Origin: Ilex aquifolium | Taxonomy: Eukaryota; Streptophyta; Magnoliopsida; Aquifoliales; Aquifoliaceae | NCBI GenBank assembly: GCA_951799425.1 | Contig: OX637391.1 | Span: forward strand, 54,101,069-54,165,068 | DNA: 64,000 nt | Reading direction: 5' to 3' | Part shown: in pieces, positions 11,639-23,952 of the stretch | Numbering within the stretch: position 1 is the first letter of the stretch | Layout: each line of letters begins with the position of its first letter | Translations under genes and position numbers: made by a program | Notes under the pieces: generated by a model | What the model was told of the DNA's origin: nothing | What the model saw: only the letters and a program-made list of their open reading frames with translations | The model's database searches: none

Positions 11639-13339
11639 TGGTTACAAATCAATCAAAATAGAATCTAAAGCCCTAGATTAATTTCAGTACAATTCCCACA
11701 TTTTTTGTGGGTAGCGTAGAATCATCCCCAACTCTATGCACCGTATTCACATACCAAGGCAACTGCTCAAGCTGATGAAGCCTGATAGGCGATGCACTCG
11801 TACACAGGAGAATTCATGACCAGGAGTTAGGTCTTGGCTTATCTGCATATGTTGAACCAGCCTGACTACATATTCACTCAGCATTAATCATATGTAGTAA
11901 CTACTCTCTCTCTCCACCCACACACAGACACACACAGATTCTGGGGGTAGGGACATCGATGAGAGATGTGCAAAAACTGCAATTACTAGTATACTTTCCT
12001 AATTTGCAGGTTCTGGGTACATTCTTCTCCAATCAGCAATTTACCTAGATGGTGTGACTTTAAGAATCCCTACTAAGGAGTAACTCACCTACTCATTTCC
12101 ACAGTCCCTGGCGTAAAATCCAGAAATGAGGAGCAAAAGGTTAAACACTAGAAAGAAACATTCATCTCAATACTTACAAGAAATCGGAAGCACAATTATT
12201 TGAGCTGCAACATTCAAGGAGACTACACTCCTTTTGGTTAAGTTAGCAAGCAGGAGTTTGTCAAGAAGAGCAACAACCTGCTAACAATGCTAGAGGGATT
12301 AAACCAAACCATGAAAAATTCCGGACACACGTTGAGGAAGCAAATACACACAGATTTGTAAGCCAATGCAATCTATAATCTATAATATAAAACATAGCAG
12401 ACTTCAATAAGCCTATCCGACAGTCTTAAATAAACTTATTCAACGGCCACTAACATCCCTTTCAAAACCATTCATATTGCACTGTACCTTTAGGCACGGC
12501 CGCACGGGTTACCCCTAGTTAAAAGATAAGGGAGACTAGTTAAGCAAGCAAATGATTGAGCTAGTTTCATGCATCTCATATTTCTTACAAGGAAGTCAAA
12601 GCATACTAAATTCAAGCAGCTTGATCAAGTTTTGGCAGTGGAAACCTCACAAACTCGTTCTTAACTACACTATATGCTCTTCCCCTTTCAGATGCTATAA
12701 GAAACACATATAAATAACCCCATGTCATTCATGAATGAGACCAAAATTAAAAAATTCTTCATCGTACCATTATAGTCTCGTATCCTACAATTTACAGCTA
12801 GCTGTTAAAACCATTAACAATATACTCTGGGATATCATAACAATATACTCCGGGATATCAAATCGAAATTCAAAACAATGTCTCCATCCTTGCAGATGGA
12901 TTTGTCTGATTTTACCAAAGTAAGTAATTCTCATCCAATTATAGGTCAGACAAAAGTGAAGTACAAATCAATGAAAAGGGGTGAAACAGGAACAATTGAC
13001 ATAGGGAAACAAACCAATCTTGGATGGATCCTCTTATGATGGTGAATTCAGGAATAATTAGTGGCAACTTCTGGTTAGAGATCAGAAAATTAGGTCATCA
13101 AAAGATGCAGAAATCTAAACCAAGGTCTAGGATAGCAGTGAACATAACAATGATTAATTCAAAGAAAAATGCAAAAGCTGGTAAAATAAAGTACAATTAA
13201 TGCTCACAACTGAATGCAAGAATGTTAGGAATTTAATTCACAAGACGGTAGCATACACGTTGATAATATCAACACAAGGACATGAGCATAAGAGTAATTA
13301 CCCAGATGGATTGGTGTCATTCCACTAATATCTAACAAG
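11639..13339. other. Intergenic region with no gene seen
   Basis: Less AT-rich than neighbouring gaps, with a CA/TC-rich patch at about 11,900-11,940 and a repeated CTCCGGGATATCA-like phrase near 12,825 and 12,848. It could be an old intron or untranslated region, but I find no exon with similarity. It contains the candidate mini-Helitron at 12379. Confidence 0.35.
12379..12518 (+). mobile_element. Candidate 140-bp Helitron remnant
   Basis: Starts A-less TC at TCTATAATATAAAACATAG and ends CTAG followed by T. GTACCTTTAGGCAC lies before the end, a mutated version of the perfect GTGCCTTCAGGCAC hairpin found at the Helitron 3' ends at 41790, 44721 and 45623. The 5' start is preceded by A only if the start at 12372 is chosen. 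Confidence 0.4.
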
Positions 13340-13354
13340 ATTTTTTTTTTATTT

Positions 13355-14140
13355 TTGCGAGATCACTTAAAATTGAAGATCAACATTCAATTTTGGGTCA
13401 AACTGCATAATGTACCCCTTCAATTTTGGAGTGAGGAAGGAATTAGTCACTTGGCTAGTGCTGTGGGTAAACCATTATATGCTGACACACTTACCTCCAC
13501 TAAAAAGAGGATTAGTTTTGCTCGTGTTTGTGTGGAGGTCCATGCAGCTAAGCAACTGGTTCGTTCCTTTGATTTGGATGTGGGCTCTGGAGACTCGAGC
13601 GAATTACTTGAGATCAAAGTTGAGTACCAATGGAAGCCTAAGCAATGTCTTCAATGTAAAATCTTTGGGCATAATACTTCCTCATGTCCTAGACAAACAC
13701 AGTCCAGTAGTGAGAAACAACATAAAGACTTCTTAAGCAAAGGGAAAGCCATTACTTCCACGGTAATTGTTGATCCACCGATGACTGTTAGCGAGACTCC
13801 CGTGGAATGTTCTATTAATATTCCAGGGTCTAGCTTTGTGGACCTTATGCATTCAGAGGAACCTACTCTAAAGGAGAATGTGGTAACTTATGTCTCTATT
13901 ATTGATAATTTTCCTGATGTTTGCCCTGCCCCCATCTCCCCAAACAAATTTGGATGTCTGGATCTTGAAGGAGGTCAACTTGTGGTGGATCTCTCCCCTA
14001 AAGTTGTTGAAAAGCCTGAGGGGTCCTATGAGATTCCCAAATCCCCTAGAAAGCTAGTTGGGAAAGTCAAGAACAACAAATCTAAGGGTGGAAGTAAGGA
14101 GACTCCCCTTTGCCCCTCTATCTCTTGGTCTCCATGTTGA
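13355..14140 (+). pseudogene. L1 LINE ORF1 (gag-like, CCHC), N-terminally truncated
   Basis: Encodes the nucleic-acid-binding chaperone of plant L1 elements. The frame reads INIQFWVKLHNVPLQFWSEE and GISHLASAVGKPLYAD, which is the C-terminal half of the DUF4283 domain. It then has a CX2CX4HX4C knuckle, CLQCKIFGHNTSSC, at about residues 97-110, followed by a low-complexity tail. Full-length proteins have another about 100-150 residues before the domain; here there is no methionine in the preceding sequence. It overlaps the following endonuclease frame by about 30 bp in another frame, as is usual for these elements. Confidence 0.85.
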
Positions 14141-14142
14141 AC

Positions 14143-17100
14143 ATTGTTTGTTGGAACATTAGGGGCTTGAATGACCCCATTAAACAGCAAGAAATAAGGA
14201 AAATCATTGCTAATCAACAGCTTGATATGATTAGCATTGTGGAAACAAAAGTGAAGCCTGTAAATAAGGATTTTGTTTTGAGAAATGTTTTTAGGCAATG
14301 GAATTCAACCTCCAACTATAGTAGTCATCCTTTTGGTAGAATTTGGGTTGGGTGGAACCCAAATGTTTTGAAGGTGAATAAAATTACCGAAACTGACCAA
14401 CTTATTTTGTGCAATGTACAGTCCATTGATGGTATTTTTGATTTCTATGTGGCTTTTGTATATGGGGCCAATGATGACCAGGAAAGAAAGAGACTTTTGA
14501 TTGACCTCAATTATTTTGCTATCACTATTGCTCCTATTCCTTGGCTTGTTTTGGGAGACTTTAATGTTATTAGAGGAGTTCATGAATCTGTGGGATGTTT
14601 TGGGAGGAGAACTATTGCCATGGAGGATTTTGATAAATGCTTGCAAAGTGCTACTCTTGAAGACCTAAGGTATTCTGGGCATTTTCTCACCGGGTGCAAC
14701 AATAGACATGACTGTGGCATTGTTAGGAGGAAACTGGATAGAACTCTTGTCAATGAATACTGGCTCCAAAAATTTCAAGTTTCAGAAGCTGTGTTTTTAC
14801 CTCCTGGAATTTCTGATCACAGCCCAATTTTAGTGAAGACTGGCCCCCAGAAAGTGAAAGGCAGATACCCATTCAAATTCTTCAATTTTTGGGCTGAAAG
14901 GGACAACTTTTTTCACGTTATTGCACAAGTTTGGAGGGAGGAGGTACATGGTACTCTGCAATACCAAGTATGCACCAAACTAAAAAAGCTCAAAGTTACT
15001 CTGAAGTTATCGGGGAAGGAGTCTGGGGATGTGTCTATGAGAACTAATGAGGCCAGAGAGGAACTTGTTAATTATCAAAACCAGCTTGTTCTTGACCCTC
15101 TCAACACCACACTTAAAAAGCAGGAGGAAGTCCATATGCTCAAATTCACTAAAGCTGGCAGAGAAGAGGAAAGCTTTTATAGACAAAAATCTAGAGTCAA
15201 GTGGTTACAAGAGGGGGATAATATCACTGTTTTTTTCTTCAAGTCACTTACCAATAGAAGAAATAGGAAAAAGATCATGTCTCTAAGAAGAGCAGATGTG
15301 TCTCTTGCGTGTAATGAATCTGAGGTAAAGAAGGAAGTCGTTGATTACTACACCCAACTTCTTGGTGGTTCTTTCCCAGCTATGGATTCTGTTGACAGGA
15401 AGGGCTTGTTGAGCAGGGTTATTCATAACAAGATTTCAACCGAGCAAGCTCTGGTTCTGTCGAGAGATATCACTCCTATCGAAGTTAAAGATGTTTTTCT
15501 TTTCTTTCAATGATAACAGAACTCCAAGTCCGGATGGCTTCAATGGATGTTTCTACAAGAAAGCTTGGTCTGTCATAGGTCAAGATATCACAAGGGTTGT
15601 TATGGAATTCTTCTCATCTGACAAGCTCCTCAAGGAATTCAAAGCAACAATTGTTGCCCTTGTCCCAAAGGTCCCTAATCTCACATCTGTTGGGGATTTC
15701 AGACTCATCTCATGCTGTAATGTTTTTTATAAGGCTATTGCTAAGATCATTGCAAATAGGATCAAGGTGGTCTTGCGGAATATCGTTGGTAATAACCAAG
15801 CTACTTTTATACCTGGGAGTAGAATTGGTGATAATATCCTTCTCACACAAGAAATTTCGAGGGACTACCATAAGAATAATGGGACTCCCAGATGTGCTGT
15901 TAAGGTTGACCTCATGAAGGCTTATGACACTTTGAACTGGGATTTGCCTACTTGATATTTTAGAGGCCTTCGAATTCCCCCTACTCTTATAACCTGGATC
16001 AAAGCCTGCATATCTACTCCCAAATTCTCTATTAATCTTAATGGTGAACTGGTTGGTTTCTTCTCCAGTTCCAGAGGCATTAGACAGGGAGACCCTCTCT
16101 TCCCTTATCTCTTTGTTATGGTCATGGAAGTTCTCACTCTCATCAACCATCACCTCATATCTACCTGTCAGGGTTTTAAATTCCACTAGAGATGCAAAAA
16201 GATTAAACTAACTCAGCTTGTTTTTGCTGATGACCTCTTCCTTTTTTGTTTTGGGTTATCAGGTATGCTTGCTTACTCAAGGAAGGATTGGACTTGTTTC
16301 AGCATATGTCTGGTCTTCAAGTTAACCCCAGGAAGAGTAATATTTTTCTGTCTTCTGTCATCGATGAGGTGAAGGTCTCTATAAAGAATATAGTTCGGTT
16401 TGAGGAGGGTGAATTGCCTATCAAATATTTGGGTCTTCCCCTTATTTCTTCTAGGCTTAAAGTTGTCCACTGTTATTCTCTTCTTGAGAATATGGAAGCT
16501 AGGATCAGTAACTGGACAAACCGAAGCTTGTGTTATGCAGGAAGGCTCCAATTGATTCATTCTGTGTTGTTTAGCTTACAGCTTCACTGGGCATCTCATC
16601 TGAAACTTCTCCAACAGCTACTTGACAAGGTTGAACGGCTTTTAAGAAGATTTATGTGGAAGGGTACAGAACTCACCAGCGCTGGTGCTAAGGTGGCGTG
16701 GAGTGAAGTTTGTAAGCCTAAAGAGGATGGAGGTTTAGGTATTAAGAATCTGAGGCAGTTTAATGATGTTTTAATGCTCAAGTATTTATGGCAACTTTTT
16801 AAGGATAAACAGAATATTTGGTGTATGTGAATTCATTCCTATCACTTACATGGTAAAAGTCTATGGGAGGCAAAGCCATCACAATCTAGCTCATGGAATT
16901 GGATCCAAATGCTCAAGCTCAGGGACATCATCAAACCTCACTTGATGCATATTATAGGGAATGGTTCTAATACTTCCTTATGGTTTGACAATTGGCACCC
17001 GAGTGGGCCTTTATTGGGTATTAGGAACTAGCACATCTTCAACACATCAAGACTTCCGAAGGATGCCAAAGTGTCTATGATCATTTATAACAATCATTGG

Positions 17101-17787
17101 GTATGGCCTGTGGGGAGATCTAGGTTCTTGGATGTTCTTAGTCGCTCTATGCCCAATTACACTCCAGATTCTACAAAGAAAGACTTGATCAAATGGACCC
17201 CCAAGTTGGATGGCAAGTTCACCACTGATTCTGCATGGAACATCATTAGGTCCCAAGCCCCTAAAGTTCCTTGGTACAATCTGGTATGGTATGGACATCT
17301 TATACCTAGAATGAGTCTCATTCTTTGGTTGGCTATCAGAAATAGATTAAGTACTAAGGATAGGATCTCATCATATGCACCACAGATGGACACCACTTGC
17401 TCTCTGTGTCATCAATTCCCAAAATCTCATCATCATTTGTTCTTTGAGTGCTCATATGCTTTTGGTATTTGGACTCAGCTGTTGCAGCAATGTATCCAGC
17501 GTCCTCAAGCTCTCCAATGGAATGTCTTCATTGCTTGGGCAAGTGATAATTGGAAAGGTAAATCTTTGAAGGTTGTTCTCCTCAAGCTCTGTCTCTCTGT
17601 CACTATTTACAGCATATGGAGGGAGAGGAACAATAGGATTTTTAACAATCGGGTTACATCCCAACAAAACTTGCTTTTCAGAATCCAGGCAACTATCAGA
17701 GAAAGACTTTCACTTCTTAAATTCAAGGATAATCCTCAAAACATGCTCTTAGTGCATCAGTGGAACCTCTCCTCTATTCTTGTTTGA
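14143..17787 (+). pseudogene. L1 LINE ORF2 (endonuclease-reverse transcriptase), frameshifted
   Basis: Would nick target DNA and reverse-transcribe the RNA there. The endonuclease (14143-about 14830) keeps CWNIRGLN, the catalytic IVETK, LGDFN and SDHSP blocks. A one-base slip in a T run near 15,495-15,510 shifts the frame. The reverse transcriptase then continues: SPDGFNGCFYKKAW, FRLISCCNVFYKAIAKIIAN, VDLMKAYDT, a break near 15,950, GIRQGDP, a stop at about 16,186, and the catalytic FADD box at about 16,222-16,233. The zf-RVT region (17071-17787) has WLAIRNRLSTKDR and CSLCHQ...HHLFFEC. At least four disruptions make it non-functional. Confidence 0.9.
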
Positions 17788-18336
17788 GTATTCTTGTGTT
17801 CTGCTTTTGCCCTGGGTTGGGTTTTGCACTAGCCTTTCTGCTTGTTGTTTGGCTCTGCTGTGTTGTTCTGGATTGTATTGTTTGGCTCTTATGTGTTGTG
17901 CTGGCTGTTTTGAAAATCGGTCATGGTTGCAGGTGGTTATGTTATCTGTTGTAGGTGGCCGTAGTGCTGCTTGGGGATGTCTGTTTGATGCTTGGGTCTG
18001 CTGTGGTGTGCTAGGTTGTTTTGATGTTTGGGTGTGCTATGGTGTGCTGATTGTTATGGGTGCAGGCGGTGTCCTTTGGCTTTTTGTGGTGTTTAGGGGC
18101 TGAAGTATTGGTTTCATGCTCTTTTTTTTGTCTACCAAAGTATTCTTGTAAACAAGTCTGTGGGGGATGCTCTTACTCAGGGCATCTCTTACAAACTTGT
18201 GTTTTGAACCTTGATTTTTTTGGGGTTTTTTTTTTAATGTTGCTCTCTGAGGCCTACAAGCCTTCATTGTACAATTTGTGGGTGTTTTCCCATGTATATC
18301 TGGTTTTTTAATACATTTTATCTTCCGAAAAAAACA

Positions 18337-18500
18337 TTCAACTCGAGCCAACAAAGTTTTGTCCCAATTATTTATGGTTGACGATATAATCCTCGTTTTG
18401 CTACTGTGCCAAATCAAGTATCATCTATTATATTCAACCACAAGCTGTCATATCTTTGTTTATTATCTCATTTAATGTTAAGTTCAATCTACCTCTTATA
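18337..18500 (-). pseudogene. RTE-type LINE C-terminal fragment next to the L1 tail
   Basis: On the minus strand the text reads GRLNLTLNEIINKDM, then stops, then a degraded D-A-Q stretch and STINNWDKTLLARVECFF, matching the end of RTE-clade proteins (GRPKLTLNEVIRKDM ... HVxxPxxWDKTLLxR). It lies directly after the A tail of the L1 element, in the opposite orientation, so the L1 copy probably inserted into it or beside it. Confidence 0.65.
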
Positions 18501-20843
18501 AGTTGCAGTAACATCAATATTACTCTTCCATGAATTCAATTTTTTTTTTTATTACAAAGTTGTTCTCAAAACTTCTTTGTAGTAGTAATACCTACTTTGG
18601 TTATCAATCAACACTACCATTACCAAAAATCATACACCATAGAATTCCATCATAAATGTTTCATTCATAATCAAGGCAAAATGTTATGGATTTCATGTTG
18701 ATCATTGATCTAAGCTTACAATGATTAAGAATTCACTGGTTTCCCTTGCATTCATTGTCGTTTAAGTTATTGCACAGTCATAGATGACATTAATCAGATT
18801 ATTATATCTCTTATAACTCTTTTTCTTCTTTATAACATGTTATAATATCATATAACCCTTTTTTTCCCTTAATTTAGCAAGTACATACATAATTTTGTCT
18901 CCATTAAATTGTGTCGAACTTAAAATAAAGATTATATCATGTGCCGAAAGGGAATGCACAAGTAACAAACCAACATACACATTTTTTCATGTAAACCAAT
19001 TCCACTCGATATAAGGAGTGATATGCCCAATTTCCTTGCTTATCTATAGCTTTTTCCTTTTTAAATCAAACCCCAGCTCACCTCCGTATGCTGCACAACA
19101 TCTACAATCTAATCACTCAAAAAGACAATTGCAAACAATAAAACTTTATGCACAATTGGGCTAACATAATCATTTCATGCATTTTCAAATAAGCTATGGT
19201 TTGGGAAAGTAACAATAATTATTAAAATTTTCCTCATTTGTAAATGTGCTATTTTGCAGTTAGAACAATCCACTCAAAGCAAAAACACAAAGTGACAAAG
19301 AGCTCTCTTGATCATTAAAATAGGTAAAACGGTCCAGCAGCAACACTTTTGTGTTTGCCTAAGCTTGGGAAGCAGGTCACTACATATTTTATTTTTCTAT
19401 TTCTCCATGGACTAGAGTTAGGAGGAAGTGTCCACCCAATAATAATTTTAGTACTAAATTCCAATAAACTTCGATACAAAATCTTTCAATGACCACATAG
19501 CACAGGAAACCAAATGAGCAATAACTTAGTACTTTGACTTCAATTGTTTATCTGTTTGAAACAGAAACTAAAGCACCTTTTGAAAAACCCCATAAAATAT
19601 CATTAACAAAACCAACAGCAAAAACTATAGTAGTAAATCCCACTGCAAACAGCAATATCTTTCCCGAATCTGCTTGCAGGTTCTTATTATTAGCCGCAAT
19701 TATAATGTCATTGCCTTCATGGACACATCATGATAGAAAATATTCCTAACAATTTTGTTGTCACTAAATAGGTAACAATCATATGCTATTTCAAATCGTA
19801 GTACACATAAAAGGGGAAAATTTGACACTACAAATTAGTTGCAAGGACAATGAAAATATGGACTAAAACAGTTATGAGCAAATTTTGCTTCCCCATTAAT
19901 TAAATTCTATGACACTAGTGCACTTTTAATATTGTCATGGCATATATTTGTTCAATCACATAATAAACACGCCCCAAGATAAATTTCTACTATTTTTGTC
20001 ACAAGTAGAGGGAATCACAAAAAATTTACCCAATGGTTGACAATGATCCTATTCCTCAAACCAAAGGGGAAGAAAAACCAGAAAACTTCAACAATAAATT
20101 AACTCTATATTTGCCTGATGTGTCTTTGTGACCCATTAATGCGGTAGAGTAAATGCTTAGCAGTTCTATTCTACCCACTCTTCACCATGAATGACATTGA
20201 AGCTGTAGAACTGTTGACTAAGATTTTATAACTACTCCTAGAAACAAAACGTGTCAAGTTTCCTGATTTGGACTAGAATGGCCCCCGCGTCCAAAGCAAA
20301 AGTTCCATAACAAGTTGCAGTGAGACATTTCACTCACATCGGGAACCATCCATATGAGCCACAATGATGTGAAAGATTAATGCAGTCGAAAAGTCTCTAA
20401 AGCTAACAACTTTTTAATCATCTAGAACTGAAACGACAGTTTTCCACAAAATGCAGATGAATCTAAATCCTCATCTCTCTCTCTCTCTCTCTCATGACAA
20501 TGTCAAATCCTAGAATGAAGCATGGAAATTGGATACACAATATGCTTATTGAAGACATCGCTATTGCACAAAAAAACTAAGGTTGAAAAATGAGAATAAC
20601 AATTTTGAACTGCTTACCATTACAGAAAATAATCCCTCATTTCTTGGCTGAGTTTCAATGGATTCAACTTCACTTCTTGATTACTTCCCCATAACCTAGG
20701 CCATTATAAATGAAGTACACTTGCACAACAAGAAGCTCAGAGAAGAGAATGAAATTATAAACGCACAGGTTACAAAGTCAACATTACACAAACCTAAAAA
20801 CCTAATCAGAGAATTTGATTCACAAGAAATACCAAAGGGTTAA

Positions 20844-20847
<4 letters not shown>
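18501..20847. other. Intergenic region downstream of the AHL gene
   Basis: AT-rich, with a TC microsatellite at about 20,473-20,494. I find no exon with similarity, no RNA gene and no repeat boundary. The part nearest 20,800 probably includes the AHL 3' untranslated region. Confidence 0.4.

Positions 20848-20883
<36 letters not shown>
20848..20883. repeat. (TC)18 microsatellite, 6 bp after the AHL stop
   Basis: A perfect 36-bp TC dinucleotide tract. On the AHL transcript it is a GA tract immediately after the stop codon, so it lies in the 3' untranslated region. Confidence 0.9.
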
Positions 20884-20885
<2 letters not shown>

Positions 20886-20889
20886 GGAT

Positions 20890-21876
20890 TTAGTACGAGG
20901 GAGGGGGACGCGGAGGAGGAGACCAAAACATGTCATGAGGCACTTGGCCATTAGGTAGCAAATTTGGAGGTAGATTGTATAAAGGCAAAGATGGTGAAGG
21001 GTCGGCCATACCATGAGACAGAGATGATGAATTACCAGAAGTTCCTGTATTCACTCCTGACGTCGGCGTTAATTGTATTCCCTCTCCGGCCGGCTCGTCT
21101 TCAAGCGGTAGACGCTCATATGTTGCATTCGTAAATGTGGCCGCAATCACCATAACAGGCCCCGAAGCCATCAGTGCACCCACCACCGTTCCGCCCACCA
21201 CCTGCCCTTGACCACCCGCCAAGTACACTGTTAGTCCGGTGGCTCCAGGCGGCGATGGCGCAGGCAAGAATGCACCCGACAAGGATAATATCTCGAATCT
21301 TCCATGAAGTGTGATTACACCACCCGGTGCTGCCGGTTGCCGGAGAGTAACATTGGTGACAATGCCGCTGCCACTGAGGACAGAGACACCGCGGTGGCGC
21401 CGCTGTGCGAAGGTGGCTATGCTCTCGACAATGTCACTGCCGCTGCTTATCTCCAATACGTGGCTTCGGAGACAATTGGGACTTTCTTTAGTAATGACAA
21501 TTGGAGGCTTCGGCTTGTTCTTTGAACCCGGTGGTCGTCCTCTGGGCCGGCGTCCAGAACTACCCGGCTCGGAGATCTCATGGCCACCAGGGTTCTGATC
21601 TTCGGTTTCGTGCTCGTTCTCTCGGCTTTCTTCTTCATCTGGGTTTTGGGTGGTGGCATTAGGGTTTGGATTGGTGTCGCTGCCACTGCTATTTGTAGCA
21701 GTGGTAATGGTGGTGTTAGCGGTGGTGGTGTTCATGAACTCTTGCTCTCTTCTGGGTGCCAGCAGGTTAAATCCGCCATTGTCATCTTCTGTGTTGTTCC
21801 TCAGGTGAAAGGATGGGGATGAAGACGATGACATTGGGTTCATCGCCACATTTCCGGCCCACCACCGATTCGCCAT
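20890..21876 (-). CDS. AHL protein (AT-hook motif, PPC/DUF296), clade A
   Basis: A nuclear protein that binds AT-rich DNA in the minor groove and forms trimers through its PPC domain, acting with chromatin and transcription factors in growth and flowering control. Single exon, 328 aa, TAA at 20890-20892. I start at the ATG at 21876 because MANRWWAG is the family's conserved N-terminus; the frame is open a little further but with no ATG. After a Ser/Asn/Thr-rich and then acidic region comes a type I AT-hook, [17 protein letters not shown] (about residues 109-125). The PPC domain follows (about 138-257), containing [10 protein letters not shown] and [11 protein letters not shown]. The tail is Pro-rich, ending PPPRPPPSY. 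The intronless structure and the single type I hook place it in clade A, closest in style to AHL15/19/20/22. No disruption is visible. Confidence 0.95.
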   Translation of the reverse strand: MANRWWAGNVAMNPMSSSSSPSFHLRNNTEDDNGGFNLLAPRREQEFMNTTTANTTITTATNSSGSDTNPNPNATTQNPDEEESRENEHETEDQNPGGHEISEPGSSGRRPRGRPPGSKNKPKPPIVITKESPNCLRSHVLEISSGSDIVESIATFAQRRHRGVSVLSGSGIVTNVTLRQPAAPGGVITLHGRFEILSLSGAFLPAPSPPGATGLTVYLAGGQGQVVGGTVVGALMASGPVMVIAATFTNATYERLPLEDEPAGEGIQLTPTSGVNTGTSGNSSSLSHGMADPSPSLPLYNLPPNLLPNGQVPHDMFWSPPPRPPPSY

Positions 21877-22968
21877 GTCTTCTTTCAACAAAAATCAAGA
21901 CTACAGATGAAGATTTTCAAGGACCAAAATCAGCTATTTTGCTACACTTTTGTGTTGTCTCTCTCTCGACAAATTCCACTACTGAACTTGGATTCACCAA
22001 CTAGCTCTTTTCCTTTCCATTGGTCTAATTCGATGGAGAGAACTCCCAAATAAGTGCATAAAGCGACCTTGATAATGTTCTTTCTCTAGTAATTGTACCT
22101 TCGTTTGTTTGCTATTGCAGCTTGAGGTCTGAAGAACACAACCCCAAATCCAAGAGATAGAATCCAAAATTCATCTACTTCCCTCAAGCACAAAACATAA
22201 CTCCCGAGCTAGCTGCCAAAATCACACATAACCCGTCTGACTTCTCTTTTTTTTACATAGAAACCCTTATCAATATCCTCAGAGTTCAGTACCCAGATCT
22301 GAATCTTGAAGCATTGAGAAGACAAACAACTTACCCTGTTCCAAAAATTGAACACCAAGAAGAGATCTAAGGATTCTAACACCGAAAAACCCACTTGGAA
22401 CCCAACTCCAAAGCTCAAAGCCTCAAACACGTAGCTAGCTACTATGTAGAGAGAGAGAGAGAGAGAGAGAGTACTTACCACTTACAAATAATAATTTTCT
22501 TTTCTGATTGAAAGATTTGGAGAAAGAAACTGAGTACCTCTACTGCGGATTCAGTTGGTACGGCTTAGGGTTTCATTCTGATCTTCGTTTCTGAAGTTGT
22601 TCTCAGTTTCAATCACTTTTTCACTGGTAGTGGGTGTACAATAACGGAGGGAGCACTACCCAGGCGTACGATAGGAGCCAGAATAGTATATATTCAGTCC
22701 TTACCGCATTTGCAGTGCCCGGTTCTTTGATGTCCCCCTAGTAAACGGTTTTCTGCAGTCAAGGTTCAAGGTCCAAGTTTTTGTTCTCTACGCTCTTCAT
22801 CTGCTCGACTGTAAAGTGTGGGCTAATGAACTCGCGACATATAGATTCGGCATTTGGGGGGGGGGGGGGGGTAGGGGTTGGGGTGCGTGGGTCCAAAAAA
22901 TCAATTTTTCAATATAGTAACTCCTTTTTTAATATGTAAAAATATGAGATCACAAGTGAAAAGTATTA
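21877..22968 (-). promoter_or_regulatory. AHL upstream region with GA-rich leader
   Basis: On the minus strand this holds the AHL leader and promoter. A TC/GA microsatellite lies at 22448-22471, a common plant 5' leader feature. Donor-like GGTAAGTA and GGTAAGTTG sites at about 22,485 and 22,335 hint at leader introns, which I cannot confirm. A 15-base G run is at 22857-22871. No upstream coding frame is convincing. Confidence 0.4.
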
Positions 22969-23952
22969 GGGAAAATTTCAACAACACCTTCTCTAGTTTA
23001 TCATATCTTCAAGAACACCCCCTCTAGTTTCTAAATCTTCAGTGACACCCCATGTCAGATTAAAAATATTAATTATAATACAATTTTACTAAATTGCCCA
23101 TGATATATTTGAGGACAAACTTCATTCACACCCCCTCTAGATAACTATATCTTCAATGAGACCCCCTCTAGATAAGCATATCTTCAATGAGACCCCCTCT
23201 ATTTTCTAATTTTTTTTACGTATTAAAATTCGAGTGAATTAAAATTCGATGCAAACTAATTAAAATTTATTTTTTTACATATTAAAATTTGAGCCAAAAA
23301 AAAATTATATTTTTTACTTATTAAAATTTGGGCTAATTAAAATTCTATTTGAGCGAATTAAAAATTATTTTTAATCGACTCAAATCAAATTTTAATCAAC
23401 TCGTATTGAATTTTAATCTGCCCAAATTTTAATACATAAAAAATATAAATTTTAATTGACTTCAATTTTAATAAATCAAATTTTAATTGACACGAATTTT
23501 AATAAGTAAAAAAATATAAATTTTGATCGACTCGAAAGCGAATTTTAATCGGCACTAACAACTCGGGTAGAGTTCAAATTGACTCAAATTTTAATATGTA
23601 AAAAATAAATTTTAATAGGTTCGAATTTTAATAAGTTAAAAAAAATAAAATTTATTCAACTTCAATCGAATTTTAATTGGTTCAAATTTTAATATGTAGA
23701 AAAATAAATTTTAATCGGCTCAAATTTTAATAAAATTTTATGTAGAAAAATTACTTGAGATTTATGTAGGGGCATTTTTGATATTTTAGATTATTTTTTT
23801 TTGTTAGAAATGATAGTTTAATGGTAGGGGGTGTTAGTGATGTTTAAATATAAACTAGAAGGGTTGTCACTGAAGATTTAAAAACTAGAGGGGGTGTCCT
23901 TGAAGATATGGTAAACTAGAGGGAGTGTGGTTGAAATTTTCCCAAAGTATTA
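22960..23952. mobile_element. Fold-back Mutator-type element, copy 1, 9-bp target duplication
   Basis: Element 22969-23943 (975 bp) is flanked by AAAGTATTA at 22960-22968 and 23944-23952. It begins GGGAAAATTTCAACAACACC and ends in the inverse of GGGAAAATTTCAACCACACT. The inverted repeats continue through CTCTAGTTTAxCATATCTTC and a second AACACCCCCTCTAG block. The whole interior is a palindrome-like array: the left half repeats ATTAAAATTxGAGTCxATTAAAATT with TTTTTTACxTATTAAAATT, and the right half carries the inverse. No transposase is present. Confidence 0.85.

Larger units (their letters stand above)
13340..18335 (+). mobile_element. L1-type LINE retrotransposon, degraded and 5' truncated
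   Basis: A non-LTR element of about 5 kb. In order it has an ORF1 remnant with CCHC knuckle, endonuclease, reverse transcriptase, C-terminal zf-RVT region, a TG-rich 3' untranslated region (about 17,788-18,320) and a short A tail after TTCCG. The 5' end is missing: ORF1 starts inside its N-terminal domain. Several frameshifts and stops interrupt ORF2, so it cannot move by itself. The A tail directly abuts an RTE LINE fragment. A target duplication was not found with certainty. Confidence 0.9.

Noticed and set aside
17760..18475. Hydrophobic, Cys/Trp/Val-rich frames after the LINE RT
   Set aside because: The TG-rich 3' untranslated region of the L1 element produces them; no family match, and equivalent TG-rich tails occur in other LINEs.
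21304..21822. Plus-strand frames opposite the AHL gene
   Set aside because: They are mirror frames of the well-supported AHL coding sequence and carry no recognisable motif.
21877..21891. An AHL start 15 bp upstream of the chosen ATG
   Set aside because: The upstream codon is TTG, and MANRWWAG is the conserved N-terminus of this clade.
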